Of a stretch of 5,534 bases of DNA, positions 1-5,534 are shown piece after piece. Where the stretch lies: NCBI GenBank assembly GCA_024403005.1, contig JAKSSQ010000122.1:1-5534 (forward strand), in the 5' to 3' direction. Source of the stretch: Clostridia bacterium (lineage in GTDB: Bacteria; Bacillota; Clostridia; Peptostreptococcales; Anaerovoracaceae). Made by a program: the position numbers and the translations under genes. A model generated the notes under the pieces. The model saw nothing but the letters and a program-made list of their open reading frames with translations. It was not told where the DNA came from and made no database searches. Each line of letters opens with the position of its first letter. Within the stretch, counting starts at the first letter, position 1.

Positions 1-62
1 GCTTCGATGGATCCTACGAGACCCTTTGTTTCTACCATTCCGAGTGCCTGTAATGTTGCCAT
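1..62 (-). CDS. Second EutM-type shell protein, first 20 residues only (3' end outside window)
   Basis: An ATG at 62-60 opens a frame that runs off the left edge: M-A-T-L-Q-A-L-G-M-V-E-T-K-G-L-V-G-S-I-E. This is the N-terminal strand and helix start of a BMC-domain hexamer protein. It differs from the eutM gene just upstream only in residue 3 (Thr for Ala). A ribosome binding site AAGGAG (75-70) sits 7 bases before the ATG. It follows eutM by 54 bases, the widest gap in the window, and is most simply a tandem duplicate encoding another shell hexamer of the same compartment. Because only 20 residues are visible, it could be a full paralogue, a EutK-like protein with an extra C-terminal domain, or a broken copy; hence no gene symbol is given. 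Confidence 0.85.
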   Translation of the reverse strand, partial: MATLQALGMVETKGLVGSIE

Positions 63-65
63 TTT
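1..65. repeat. Direct repeat, copy in the second shell gene
   Basis: Bases 1-65 match 349-413 with one difference (T at 56 against C at 404). The match covers the start codon and 20 codons of both shell genes and continues, with small indels, into the ribosome binding regions. The left end of the repeat is cut by the window, so its full length is unknown. Confidence 0.95.
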
Positions 66-69
66 ATTT

Positions 70-75
70 CTCCTT
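70..75 (-). promoter_or_regulatory. Ribosome binding site of the second shell gene
   Basis: AAGGAG on the minus strand lies 7 bases before the ATG at 62-60. The surrounding leader (AAGGAGAAATAAA before the ATG) resembles that of eutM, which suggests that the duplicated unit included the leader. Confidence 0.8.
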
Positions 76-116
76 ATAATTAAATCTTAATAGCTGTATT
101 GATTGGGTTCACGCGA

Positions 117-410
117 TTACTTGTCGCTGCCTTCCAGTGTGGGGAGGATGTATTCTACATCGTCGTGGGGTCTGGGGATTACGTGTACGGATACCAGGTT
201 GCCTACGCGTTCAGCAGCTGCTGCGCCTGCATCTACTGCAGACTTAACTGCGCCTACGTCGCCTCTTACCATAACTGTTACGAGACCGCCGCCTACGTGT
301 ACCTTGCCGATGAGCTTTACGTTAGCTGCCTTTACCATTGCGTCTGCTGCTTCGATGGATCCTACGAGACCCTTTGTTTCTACCATTCCGAGTGCCTGTA
401 ATGCTGCCAT
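117..410 (-). CDS. eutM: Microcompartment hexameric shell protein, EutM type
   Basis: This 97-residue single-BMC-domain protein should form flat hexamers that tile the facets of the microcompartment shell. It matches EutM along its length: ALGMVETKGLVGSIEAADAM (6-25), VKAANVKLIG (26-35), the pore loop VGGGL (39-43), VMVRGDVGAVKSAVDAGAAA (46-65) and ERVGNLVSVHVIPRPHDD (67-84). E. coli EutM has the same IGGGL-type pore and the SVHVIPRPH segment. The N-terminus carries a few extra residues (MAALQ) compared with the shorter leader of E. coli EutM. The ATG start has AGGAGGA at 424-418, 7 bases upstream, in the 16-base gap after eutE. The stop is TAA. A second shell gene begins 54 bases downstream, and its first 20 codons are almost identical, so this is one of a tandem pair. 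PduA-like paralogues share the fold, but the operon and sequence favour EutM. Confidence 0.95.
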   Translation of the reverse strand: MAALQALGMVETKGLVGSIEAADAMVKAANVKLIGKVHVGGGLVTVMVRGDVGAVKSAVDAGAAAAERVGNLVSVHVIPRPHDDVEYILPTLEGSDK

Positions 411-413
411 TTT
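349..413. repeat. Direct repeat, copy in eutM
   Basis: This is the partner of the repeat at 1-65, in the same orientation and offset by 348 bases. It holds the 5' end of eutM. An offset of 348 equals one 97-codon gene with its stop codon (294) plus the 54-base spacer, as expected for tandem duplication of a single shell gene with its leader. Confidence 0.95.
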
Positions 414-417
414 TATT

Positions 418-424
418 TCCTCCT
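418..424 (-). promoter_or_regulatory. Ribosome binding site of eutM
   Basis: AGGAGGA on the minus strand lies 7 bases before the ATG at 410-408, within the 16-base gap after eutE. It is a near-consensus site, as expected for an abundant shell protein. Confidence 0.85.
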
Positions 425-426
425 AA

Positions 427-1941
427 TTATCTGTTAGTGAGCCCTGCAATAACGGCTCTTGTTATATTTTCGATATCTTCCTTTGTGAAAATTGCTGCTC
501 TTGCTGCTTCGCCGGGAGCATCAGCGTTATAGCTGAATCTGGGTGCATCGCTGCAGGACGGGCAGGAAACTGCTGCGCGAAGTTCGCTGAGTTCCTTGAG
601 TCCGTATGCAACTCTGCGGATGTTGATGAGGTTCATCGGACCTACGTTGTCGGATGTTGCACTTCCGCCTACTGCACCGCAGCCCAGTGTAAGAGCCGGG
701 TTAAGGCCTGTGGATGCGCCTACGCCGCCCAGTGCGCCCGGAGTGTTAACCAGAAGTCTGGAAACGGGCTTCTTTAAAGCGAATTCGCGGATTACGCTTT
801 CGTCCTGGCTGTGGATGGTCATTGTGTGGCCCTTTCCTTCGTTATAAAGGATTTCTATGGAACGCTTGCAAGCATCCTGCCAGCTGTTTTCTACGTAGAA
901 TGCAAGGATGGGGCAGAGCTTTTCTCTGGAATAGGGGTTATCCTTGCCTACTGTTGTCTGCGGAGAGATCAGGACTCTTGTTCCTTCGGGAATGGAGATT
1001 CCTGCCATGTCTGCGATAGCCTTTGCGCTGCGGCCTACGATCTTGGGGTTCATTGTGCCGTTGGCTCTCATGATGAATCTGCCAACCTTTGCGCTTTCTT
1101 CTTCGGACATGAAGTAACCGCCCTGCTTCTTAGCTTCTTCGATTACCTTGTCCTTAATGCAGCTTTCAGCAACGATGCTCTGTTCGGATGCGCAGATTGT
1201 ACCGTTGTCGAAGGTCTTGCTGTCGAAGATTCTTCTGATTGCTTCCTTAACGTCTGCACTCTTTTCGATGAAAGAGGGGCCGTTGCCGGGGCCTACGCCC
1301 AGAGCCGGATTACCGGAGGAGTAAGCTGCCTTAACCATTGCTTCGCCGCCTGTTGCCAGGATCATGCCGATGTTGGGGTTCTTGAGAAGAGCGTCTGTGC
1401 TCTGAGGAGTGGGGATGGAGACGCACTGAACGATGTGGTCGGGAGCGCCTGCAGCCTTTGCTGCCTGAGAGATGATCTTATATGTCTCAAGTATGCTGTT
1501 CTTAGCGCCGGGGTGCGGGCTGATGATGATAGCATTGCCGGACTTGAGGCAGATAAGGCTCTTGTACATTACTGTGGATGTGGGGTTTGTTGACGGAATC
1601 AGCGCTGCAACGATACCCATGGGAACACCCACCTCAATGATTTTCTTTTCTTTGTCTTCCTTTAAAATTCCGACAGCCTTAAGGTCCTTCATGCTCTGCC
1701 AGGTTAATGTGCTGCCCAGTGTGTTCTTGAGCACTTTGTCCTGCCAGATACCGAAACCTGTTTCTTCGACTGCCATTTTAGCGAGCTTTTCCAGATTTGC
1801 TTCGCAGGCCTTAACTACTGCCATGCAGATTTTATCCATCTGTTCCTGGCTGTATTCTGCGTATTCTTCCTGCGCTTTTTTTGCTGCTGCTACAAGATTT
1901 CTGACTTCCTGTATGGATTGCAGATCCTTATCGAATTCCAA
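427..1941 (-). CDS. eutE: CoA-acylating acetaldehyde dehydrogenase EutE
   Basis: EutE oxidises acetaldehyde with NAD+ and CoA to acetyl-CoA (EC 1.2.1.10) in the microcompartment lumen. The 504-residue protein has the aldehyde dehydrogenase fold and resembles the dehydrogenase half of clostridial AdhE. Visible motifs are VGVPMGIVAALIPSTNPTST (104-123), IIISPHPGAKNS (138-149), ATGGEAMVKAAYSSGNPALG (196-215) followed by VGPGN, the catalytic-cysteine motif DNGTICASEQS (245-255, nucleophile C250) and GKGHT (369-373, H372 being the candidate AdhE-type active-site histidine). After the folded domain comes a linker (about 459-483, with a CPSC at 460-463), then an amphipathic tail, FTKEDIENITRAVIAGLTNR (485-504), that looks like an encapsulation peptide. 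The N-terminus has no such peptide. The start is a TTG, 7 bases after AAGGAGG; the in-frame sequence upstream runs straight into a stop, and the first internal ATG (codon 35) would remove the conserved N-terminal helix. The name eutE rests on operon context; alone it could be any microcompartment aldehyde dehydrogenase. Confidence 0.95.
   Translation of the reverse strand: MEFDKDLQSIQEVRNLVAAAKKAQEEYAEYSQEQMDKICMAVVKACEANLEKLAKMAVEETGFGIWQDKVLKNTLGSTLTWQSMKDLKAVGILKEDKEKKIIEVGVPMGIVAALIPSTNPTSTVMYKSLICLKSGNAIIISPHPGAKNSILETYKIISQAAKAAGAPDHIVQCVSIPTPQSTDALLKNPNIGMILATGGEAMVKAAYSSGNPALGVGPGNGPSFIEKSADVKEAIRRIFDSKTFDNGTICASEQSIVAESCIKDKVIEEAKKQGGYFMSEEESAKVGRFIMRANGTMNPKIVGRSAKAIADMAGISIPEGTRVLISPQTTVGKDNPYSREKLCPILAFYVENSWQDACKRSIEILYNEGKGHTMTIHSQDESVIREFALKKPVSRLLVNTPGALGGVGASTGLNPALTLGCGAVGGSATSDNVGPMNLINIRRVAYGLKELSELRAAVSCPSCSDAPRFSYNADAPGEAARAAIFTKEDIENITRAVIAGLTNR
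430..489 (-). other. Candidate C-terminal encapsulation peptide of EutE
   Basis: The last 20 residues of EutE (485-504) follow a polar, Ala/Gly/Pro-containing linker and are predicted by eye to form an amphipathic helix with hydrophobic positions I490, I493, V497, I498 and L501. The core DIENITRAVIAGL resembles the N-terminal targeting peptide of enterobacterial EutE as I recall it (DIEQVVKAVLLKM). The role in shell targeting is inference from this resemblance. Confidence 0.7.
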
Positions 1942-1948
1942 AAGCTTT

Positions 1949-1954
1949 CCTCCT
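1949..1954 (-). promoter_or_regulatory. Ribosome binding site deciding the TTG start of eutE
   Basis: AGGAGG, within AAGGAGGAAA, lies 7 bases before the TTG at 1941-1939. The eutE frame meets a TAG (the eutL stop position, 1959-1957) five codons further upstream, so no longer protein is possible. The strong site compensates for the weak start codon. Confidence 0.88.
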
Positions 1955-1956
1955 TC

Positions 1957-2610
1957 CTAATAATCAAATGGCTGCATAGCCACTTTTTCAACTGCTGCTG
2001 CGAAAGCCTCACAGGCTTCCCTGCAGGCTGCCTGGTCTCCTACGAGAAGGCCTCCTGCGAAATTTGTTTCTGTTGGGGGACCGTAGAAGAGCTTGAGTTC
2101 GGCTCCCGAAGCCTTAACTGCCGCATCCAGTGCGACTATTGCTTCGGCAGGCGGGGCTATTAAGTAAGCCATGGAAGTTCCTTCGGGAACTCCTGCCTGC
2201 GCCGAAAGATAGCTTCCGGTCCTCGATATTAAGTTTGCAAAATAAACGACGCTGCCGTCGTCGTTGGCTGTATAAAAGGCTGCATCGTTGGTCGCATAAT
2301 CCACTGCTGCATCCAGACCGCTCTTAATTTCTGCCGGGTCCGGTGCGGAGAGTATGCCGATGAACTCGCCTGCCAGTGCAGTGCTCGCGTTGCCGGAGCC
2401 TGCGTACATGCTTCTTGCGTAAACTACGCTTACGTTTGCCTTCTTTGTGGCTTCATCGAGAGCCGAGTAGGAAACGTCGTCGCAGTCTGCGGTAAATATT
2501 CCAAGGCTTCTGTGGCCTTCGGGCGCTCCCAGATTTTTAAGGAGATTTGCGTCCGCGTTGGGAATAACCTGCACACTCAGCACGTTGGTCTGTATTCTTT
2601 CACCCTTCAT
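1957..2610 (-). CDS. eutL: Microcompartment shell protein EutL (tandem-BMC trimer)
   Basis: EutL is a structural protein of the ethanolamine microcompartment shell. It has two permuted BMC domains per chain and assembles as a trimer (pseudohexamer) whose central pore can open or close. The 217 residues match the family's usual length (E. coli 219). Recognisable segments are HRSLGIFTADCDDVSY (33-48), DEATKKANVSVVYARSMYAG (52-71), AGEFIGILSAPDPAE (80-94), LISRTGSYLSAQAG (127-140), MAYLIAPPAEA (147-157) and GPPTETNFAG (177-186). The acidic pair D44-D45 and E82 correspond to positions linked with ligand binding in characterised EutL. The following F112-Y113 has Tyr where I recall Trp in E. coli. 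The ATG start is 7 bases after the eutC stop, with TGAGG (2620-2616) as ribosome binding site, so it is likely coupled to eutC. The stop is TAG, 15 bases before eutE. There is no sign of truncation. Confidence 0.97.
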   Translation of the reverse strand: MKGERIQTNVLSVQVIPNADANLLKNLGAPEGHRSLGIFTADCDDVSYSALDEATKKANVSVVYARSMYAGSGNASTALAGEFIGILSAPDPAEIKSGLDAAVDYATNDAAFYTANDDGSVVYFANLISRTGSYLSAQAGVPEGTSMAYLIAPPAEAIVALDAAVKASGAELKLFYGPPTETNFAGGLLVGDQAACREACEAFAAAVEKVAMQPFDY

Positions 2611-2617
2611 AAGTGCC

Positions 2618-3454
2618 TCACTTTACCAGGTCTACACCGCTGGCCTTGTGTTCCAGAATCTGGTTCACAACTTCGGTAATGTAGGCGCCGGCTTCTACTG
2701 CCGTAAGGCCGTCCTTATGGATGTTGGATACTACTGTTCTCTTTGCTTCGGGGATGCCTACATGGGAGTTGTAAACGATGTAGGCGGACATGCTTTCAGC
2801 TGTTGCAAGGCCCGGGCGTTCGCCGATAAGAACGCATACGACCTTTGCGCCGAGCAGTTCTGCAATTCTGTCTTCTGCAGCTACTCTTCCGAAACGCATG
2901 TAGAACGGAGTTCCTACGGAAAGGCCGGAAGCTTCCAGGCCTTCCATTAATACGGGCAGAATCTTTTCCAGGTTGGCTTCGATAGCCTTGGAGCTTAAGC
3001 CGTCTGCTGCGTAAATCTGTACATCCGGATTGGGCTTGCAGTTCTTAAGAATTGCTTCTTCAGACTTCGGGCAGATCTTTCTGCCCAGGTCCGGTCTTGT
3101 AACGTGCATGTCGCGGTCCGTTACCTGAGATGTAATGGTCATGAGGCCCATGCGCTTTATGAGCTCGGGATCTACGTCTGCGAAAACGGAGTCTCTTGCG
3201 GAAGCGTGGTCTGCACGCATCTTAAGCATTGTTTCCGTCGTAAGTCTGGGGCCTGCCTTGCCTACGCCGATTCTTGCTGTAGTGCGCTTCTTCATTCGTT
3301 CCAGAGCTTCGGGGTCCATGGGGTCCTTAAGGCCGCCTGCTGCCGCAGGTCTTTCGCCTGAACCCATGCTGTCCGGCAGTGTTACGCTGCCCTTAGCGCG
3401 GAGCTGTTTTATAACTTCCTCTGTTATGAGGGCAACTAATCTTTCGTCTATCAT
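2618..3454 (-). CDS. eutC: Ethanolamine ammonia-lyase small subunit EutC
   Basis: EutC is the small subunit of ethanolamine ammonia-lyase and forms, with EutB, the adenosylcobalamin-binding interface. The protein has 278 residues (E. coli about 295). Residues 1-19 form a short amphipathic helix (MIDERLVALITEEVIKQLR) of the kind that targets EutC into the microcompartment. Residues 20-55 are a low-complexity, Pro/Ala/Gly-rich linker. The folded domain follows with conserved EutC segments: RIGVGKAGPRL (61-71), ADHASARDSV (81-90), TRPDLGRKIC (119-128), NPDVQIYAADGLSS (142-155), VGTPFYMRFGRV (180-191), GERPGL (211-216) and SNIHKDG (243-249). The ATG start has AGGAGG at 3466-3461, 6 bases upstream and inside the eutB 3' end. 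The stop TGA overlaps the GAGG used by eutL. The shorter length compared with E. coli seems to come from the linker, not the catalytic domain. Confidence 0.97.
   Translation of the reverse strand: MIDERLVALITEEVIKQLRAKGSVTLPDSMGSGERPAAAGGLKDPMDPEALERMKKRTTARIGVGKAGPRLTTETMLKMRADHASARDSVFADVDPELIKRMGLMTITSQVTDRDMHVTRPDLGRKICPKSEEAILKNCKPNPDVQIYAADGLSSKAIEANLEKILPVLMEGLEASGLSVGTPFYMRFGRVAAEDRIAELLGAKVVCVLIGERPGLATAESMSAYIVYNSHVGIPEAKRTVVSNIHKDGLTAVEAGAYITEVVNQILEHKASGVDLVK
3398..3454 (-). other. Candidate N-terminal encapsulation peptide of EutC
   Basis: EutC residues 1-19 show an amphipathic pattern (hydrophobic L6, V7, L9, I10, V14, I15, L18 with acidic and basic residues between) followed by a disordered-looking linker. 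The characterised EutC of enterobacteria carries its targeting helix at this same place, so this segment probably directs the EutBC complex into the shell. Confidence 0.65.
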
Positions 3455-3456
3455 AT

Positions 3457-4827
3457 TTACCCTCCTAATGTAAAGATGGTTGGGTCACCGGCTCTGGATG
3501 TGAGCTTGCCGTCTTCCATGATGCCCATCTTTTCCAGCCACATTTCGAATTCCTTAATGGGTCTTAAGTTAAGAATTTCGCGGATTGCGTTTACATCGTG
3601 GTAAGCGTTTGTCTGGTAGTTGAGCATGATGTCGTCGCCGCTGGGAACGCCTAAGATGTAGTTTACGCCGCAGCTGCCCAGAAGCAGAGACAGGTTTTCG
3701 ATGTCGTTCTGGTCTGCCATCATGTGGTTTGTGTAGCAGCAGTCGCAGCCCATGGGAATTCCGGAAAGTTTGCCCATGAAGTGGTCTTCCAGGCCGGCTC
3801 TTGTAACCTGCTTGCTGTCGTACAGGTATTCGGGGCCGATGAAGCCAACTACGGTGTTAACCATGAAGGGGTTGAATTCCCTTGCGAATGCGTAGCAGCG
3901 GGCTTCCATTGTTACCTGGTCAGCTCCGTAATGTGCATCGGAGCTGAGTTCGCTTCCCTGGCCTGTTTCGAAATACATTACGTTGGGGCCCTTTGCGGTT
4001 CCTCTGTCCTTAAGGAGCGCCAGAGCTTCGCGTACTGTTTCGGAGGAGAAACCGAAGGCGCTGTTACCCTTCTGGCTGCCTGCGATGGACTGGAAAATCA
4101 TGTCGCAGGGAGCTCCTCTCTTTACAGCCTCGATCTGAGTTGTAATGTGACCCAGAACGCAGATCTGTGTGGGAATCTCGAACTTGTTCTTAACTTCGTC
4201 GAAGCGCTTTAATACTTCTGCAAGACTGGAAACGGTGTCGTTTACCGGGTTGAGCCCCAGCAGAGCATCGCCGCAGCCATAGCTTAAACCTTCGAAAAGG
4301 GAAGCTGTAATTCCGTCGACATTGTCGGTGGAATGGTTGGGCTGAAGTCTTGTGGACAGGCATCCTCTTCTGCCGATTGTCGTATTGCAGGTTGCTGTAA
4401 TACGAACTTTGCTTGCAGCGTAGATGAGGTCCAGGTTTGTCATGAGCTTGCACACGCCTGCAACCACTTCTGCGGTGAGGGCCTTGCCGAGAGCCTTGAT
4501 GTCTTCTTCTGTAGCCTTGTAGCCCAGAATGTACTCACGCAGCTCTGCCATGGTCCAGTTCTTGATTTCTTCGTATTTGGCTTCGTCCAGACCGTCCTGG
4601 TTTATTCTGGTAACTTCGTCGTCTTCGTAGGGAACAACGGGGTTCTCGCGAAGATCCTTAACGAGGAGATTGGACAGCACATACTTTGCTGCGACTCTCT
4701 CCAGGTCCGACGAGGCTCCGACGCCTGCCAGAACGTCTCCTGATTTCGGCTCGCTTGCCTTTGCGAGCACATCCTTAACGTCTTTAAACGTAAAGGATTT
4801 ACCTGATAATTCTACGGTAAGGTTCAA
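3457..4827 (-). CDS. eutB: Ethanolamine ammonia-lyase large (catalytic) subunit EutB
   Basis: EutB carries the active site of adenosylcobalamin-dependent ethanolamine ammonia-lyase (EC 4.3.1.7), which converts ethanolamine to acetaldehyde and ammonia inside the Eut microcompartment. The 456-residue protein is full length (enterobacterial EutB is about 453). Its TIM-barrel family motifs are intact: GRRGCLSTRLQPNHSTD (152-168), GLNPVND (191-197), FETGQGSELSSDAHYG (286-301) and MGCDCCYTNHMMAD (359-372). Substrate- and radical-handling residues known from the E. coli enzyme fall at the same numbers here: R160, Q162, N193, F258, E287 and D362, so the enzyme should be active. The start is a TTG (4827-4825), 7 bases after AAGGAG; no in-frame ATG precedes it nearby. 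The gene begins 14 bases after eutA and ends 2 bases before eutC, whose ribosome binding site lies inside the last EutB codons, so the two subunits are probably translationally coupled. Confidence 0.98.
   Translation of the reverse strand: MNLTVELSGKSFTFKDVKDVLAKASEPKSGDVLAGVGASSDLERVAAKYVLSNLLVKDLRENPVVPYEDDEVTRINQDGLDEAKYEEIKNWTMAELREYILGYKATEEDIKALGKALTAEVVAGVCKLMTNLDLIYAASKVRITATCNTTIGRRGCLSTRLQPNHSTDNVDGITASLFEGLSYGCGDALLGLNPVNDTVSSLAEVLKRFDEVKNKFEIPTQICVLGHITTQIEAVKRGAPCDMIFQSIAGSQKGNSAFGFSSETVREALALLKDRGTAKGPNVMYFETGQGSELSSDAHYGADQVTMEARCYAFAREFNPFMVNTVVGFIGPEYLYDSKQVTRAGLEDHFMGKLSGIPMGCDCCYTNHMMADQNDIENLSLLLGSCGVNYILGVPSGDDIMLNYQTNAYHDVNAIREILNLRPIKEFEMWLEKMGIMEDGKLTSRAGDPTIFTLGG
3461..3466 (-). 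promoter_or_regulatory. Ribosome binding site of eutC inside the 3' end of eutB
   Basis: AGGAGG on the minus strand lies 6 bases before the eutC ATG and overlaps the final Leu and Gly codons of eutB. This arrangement is typical of coupled translation of two subunits made in equal amounts. Confidence 0.85.
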
Positions 4828-4834
4828 TGCTGTT

Positions 4835-4840
4835 CTCCTT
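4835..4840 (-). promoter_or_regulatory. Ribosome binding site deciding the TTG start of eutB
   Basis: AAGGAG read on the minus strand lies 7 bases before the TTG at 4827-4825. No ATG or GTG occurs at a better distance, so this site supports the TTG as the eutB start. Confidence 0.85.
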
Positions 4841-4841
4841 C

Positions 4842-5534
4842 CTATCCAAACAGTAATGTCTTTACCACTACGGGCACTACAAGACCGTCCATTAAAGGTC
4901 TGCCTATGTCTATGTAGTCCCCTTCTTCTATTTTCACGCTGTCGATGCAGGCCATTTTCCTGCTGCAGCCTGTTTTCCTGAGCGCAATGCCGAGAGCTTT
5001 GGCAATGTCCCGTTCTACGACGATTATGATTGGCTCACCCTCCGGGAGGTTTCTGTCCATGACTTCCACCACTGACTGCGCCAGCTTCTTTAAAGTGTCG
5101 AAGTCCGGGTCGGACATTCCCTGCAGCGCCAGAAGCATCTGCAGGGAATCGCTCTGCGCAAGGAACCAGCGGACTTTGCTGTCCAGCGCCGATGAATCGC
5201 CTCCGATTATGCTCCACTGCTCGTCTATGGAGAGCTTAAGGGCCGCAACGTTCTTTACCGGGAAGATTCCGCGGTCGTAGAAGATGGTGCTTCCGGAAAG
5301 GTTTGTGGTGTAAGTTCCGGCGCCTACTACGGTAGCTCTTATGGTTTCGCTGGCATCCATGGTCTTTTGGCTCTTAAAAGCCGGGTTGTTTCTTATGGAT
5401 CTGCCGAGGAAAACCCCGATGTCGCCGTAGGCCAGCGGGTCTTTCTTGTCGTTATAAATACAGTCCGCAACGCCTCCGGAGAAGCAGACTCTCCTTGCGG
5501 GGCGGGGCGTAGTGTAAAGGTCCGAACCGGGGGT
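4842..5534 (-). CDS. eutA: Ethanolamine ammonia-lyase reactivating factor EutA, C-terminal 230 residues (5' end outside window)
   Basis: EutA is the ATP-dependent reactivase of ethanolamine ammonia-lyase; it releases damaged cobalamin so that fresh adenosylcobalamin can bind. The frame is open from the right edge to a TAG at 4844-4842, giving 230 residues, about half of a usual EutA (about 470 aa). Visible family segments, numbered from the first residue in the window, are FSGGVADCIY (18-27), LAYGDIG (34-40) and IRATVVGAGTYTTNLSGSTI (65-84). The last is a glycine-rich nucleotide-binding stretch of the actin/Hsp70-like ATPase fold, and all three align with my memory of enterobacterial EutA. 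The ATG at 5360 is internal, because conserved sequence continues without a stop upstream of it. The gene ends 14 bases before eutB, as expected for a reactivase encoded beside its target enzyme. Identity is firm; the N-terminal half cannot be judged. Confidence 0.95.
   Translation of the reverse strand, partial: TPGSDLYTTPRPARRVCFSGGVADCIYNDKKDPLAYGDIGVFLGRSIRNNPAFKSQKTMDASETIRATVVGAGTYTTNLSGSTIFYDRGIFPVKNVAALKLSIDEQWSIIGGDSSALDSKVRWFLAQSDSLQMLLALQGMSDPDFDTLKKLAQSVVEVMDRNLPEGEPIIIVVERDIAKALGIALRKTGCSRKMACIDSVKIEEGDYIDIGRPLMDGLVVPVVVKTLLFG

Noticed and set aside
79..91. Inverted repeat ATTAA-ATC-TTAAT in the gap between the two shell genes, as a possible terminator or antiterminator.
   Set aside because: The stem has only five A/T pairs and no adjoining U-tract or second hairpin, so neither a terminator nor an EutV-type dual hairpin is supported.
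811..1593. A 260-codon open frame on the plus strand opposite eutE.
   Set aside because: It lies wholly inside eutE on the other strand and its cysteine-rich translation resembles no family. Its openness follows from the rarity of TTA, CTA and TCA codons in the sense gene.
427..1839. Internal ATG (codon 35) as an alternative eutE start.
   Set aside because: It would delete the conserved N-terminal helix and has no comparably placed strong ribosome binding site, whereas the TTG has AAGGAGG at 7 bases.
1472..1960. A 162-codon plus-strand frame spanning the start of eutE.
   Set aside because: It is complementary to eutE coding sequence, with no supporting signals and a translation of no recognisable family.
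3724..4212. A 162-codon open frame on the plus strand opposite eutB.
   Set aside because: It is antisense to a fully conserved EutB region that carries catalytic residues, with no ribosome binding site or recognisable domain.
4842..5360. The ATG at 5360 as the start of a short, separate eutA-like gene.
   Set aside because: The same frame continues without a stop to the window edge and encodes conserved EutA segments such as FSGGVADCIY, so the ATG is an internal methionine.
1..5534. A wholly new system hidden in the window.
   Set aside because: Every stretch above about 55 bases is explained by recognised ethanolamine microcompartment genes. The unusual points are variations within that known system.

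Overview
The window is the middle of a chromosomal-type ethanolamine utilisation (eut) operon. All genes lie on the minus strand and are read from the right edge to the left: 3' part of eutA, then eutB, eutC, eutL, eutE, a complete hexameric shell gene of the eutM type, and the first 62 bases of a second, nearly identical shell gene. Gaps between genes, in transcription order, are 14, 2, 7, 15, 16 and 54 bases, so this looks like one polycistronic unit. No promoter, transcription terminator, RNA gene, mobile element or CRISPR array was seen, and no stretch above about 55 bases lacks a gene.

The genes work together as follows. EutBC is the adenosylcobalamin-dependent ethanolamine ammonia-lyase (ethanolamine to acetaldehyde and ammonia). 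EutA is its reactivating ATPase, which replaces damaged cobalamin. EutE oxidises the acetaldehyde to acetyl-CoA. EutL (a tandem-BMC-domain trimer) and the EutM-type proteins (single-BMC-domain hexamers) tile the protein shell of the microcompartment that retains acetaldehyde. Missing from the window, and presumably beyond its edges, are the regulators (EutV/EutW type), EutD, EutG, EutT, EutP, EutQ, EutS and EutN.

The organism is most likely an anaerobic Gram-positive (Clostridia-like) bacterium of roughly 50% GC. This is inferred from strong AGGAGG-type ribosome binding sites at 6-7 base spacing, two TTG starts, an AdhE-like EutE, and the eutA-B-C-L-E-M order. A genus cannot be named from this sequence alone.

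The system itself is well known. The points worth a second look are a tandem pair of shell genes whose first 20 codons differ by one base, and an EutE whose likely encapsulation helix is at the C-terminus, where it resembles the N-terminal helix of enterobacterial EutE. Smaller points are the two TTG starts and a Trp-to-Tyr change in EutL next to its ligand/pore-gating loop.
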